Source: Agrobacterium vitis
Lineage (GTDB): Bacteria; Pseudomonadota; Alphaproteobacteria; Rhizobiales; Rhizobiaceae
Length of the DNA: 64,000 nucleotides
Reading direction: 5' to 3'
Assembly: GCF_013426735.1 (NCBI RefSeq)
Contig: NZ_AP023272.1
Location: 3,330,501-3,394,500 of the forward strand
Positions 63,811 through 64,000 of the stretch are shown in pieces. Under the pieces are notes generated by a model, which had not been told where the DNA came from, did not search any database, and was given only the letters and a program-made list of their open reading frames with translations. Within the stretch, counting starts at the first letter, position 1; every line of letters begins with the position of its first letter. The position numbers and the translations under genes were made by a program.

Positions 63811-64000
63811 GAAACTTCCTTCTCAATCGTGCGGCGCGCACTGTAGCCAGCCAATCGGGCAACACAACAGCCAAGCGACGCGACTCCACAGGAAAGCCGC
63901 CAGAAGATCAACCTGTGGGTTAACCATTCCGTTAGGAAAACACACACCGAACAGGGTTAACCATTTATGACCATTCACTTTTTCTCCGCTGCCCCTATAG
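63811..64000. other. Upstream region of tex at the window edge
   Basis: 190 bases to the window end. It should contain the tex promoter. Two GGTTAACC-like motifs are visible (GGTTAACCATTCC and GGGTTAACCATTTA) but no gene, RNA or repeat is clear. Confidence 0.5.

Noticed and set aside
1..64000. tRNA or rRNA genes and complete insertion sequences.
   Set aside because: I scanned the intergenic gaps on both strands and saw no cloverleaf with conserved T-loop or anticodon, and no transposase.

Overview
The window reads as chromosomal DNA of an alphaproteobacterium of the family Rhizobiaceae (Agrobacterium, Allorhizobium or Rhizobium type). The basis is gene content: SoxR, FabI, a RibB with a worn-out GTP cyclohydrolase II half, the ECF biotin transporter bioMNY, xseB-dxs, TlyA plus an RNA uracil methyltransferase, BA14K, DUF1217, DUF1344 and DUF6101-type proteins, dmeRF, and chemoreceptors ending in EWSEF. 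It is mostly dense housekeeping and metabolic sequence. I see no rRNA, no tRNA, no CRISPR array and no complete insertion sequence.

Layout. 1-5 kb: the start of a D-Ala-D-Ala carboxypeptidase (cut by the window edge), soxR divergent from an MFS exporter across a perfect SoxR-type palindrome, a polysaccharide deacetylase and pdxH. 5-9.2 kb: a lipoprotein, a DnaJ-type co-chaperone, fabI, a histidine phosphatase and a DUF1344 protein. 9.9-15.4 kb: a PAS-GGDEF-EAL protein, aroC and ribB. 15.4-20.1 kb: an unusual 227-residue protein (possibly Imm26-like), a nucleoside deoxyribosyltransferase, a small protein, a cupin, a YcaQ-type glycosylase and an agmatinase. 20.2-22.1 kb: bioMNY. 22.2-27 kb: an APH-fold kinase, a hotdog thioesterase, a histone-deacetylase-type amidohydrolase, xseB and dxs. 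27.1-32.1 kb: two chemoreceptors separated by 1.1 kb of AT-rich non-coding DNA. 32.6-35 kb: tlyA, an RNA methyltransferase and a small secreted protein. 35.1-38.9 kb: an enoyl-CoA hydratase, an acyl-CoA dehydrogenase and a CorA-type transporter. 38.9-42.8 kb: BA14K, an unknown protein and a gbcAB-type betaine demethylase. 43.3-47.1 kb: a third chemoreceptor and a protein with a degenerate GGDEF domain. 47.3-53.9 kb: tsaC, a D-2-hydroxyacid dehydrogenase, a ModE-like regulator, an AT-flanked methyltransferase and modABC with a ModE-type operator. 54-64 kb: a six-repeat DUF1217 protein, a DUF6101-type protein, dmeRF, ubiA, cfa and tex.

The most interesting non-genic content is two families of palindromic intergenic repeats. 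Family 1 has copies or remnants near 9.35, 9.86, 22.12, 29.94 and 35.05 kb. It is built of two hairpin modules and has similar inverted ends. Family 2 has two copies, at 40.30 and 45.82 kb. It is MITE-like with inverted ends of about 28 bases, and both copies abut a stop codon. One family 2 copy carries a further palindromic insert. Signalling genes are abundant: three chemoreceptors, one bifunctional c-di-GMP enzyme and one catalytically degenerate GGDEF protein.
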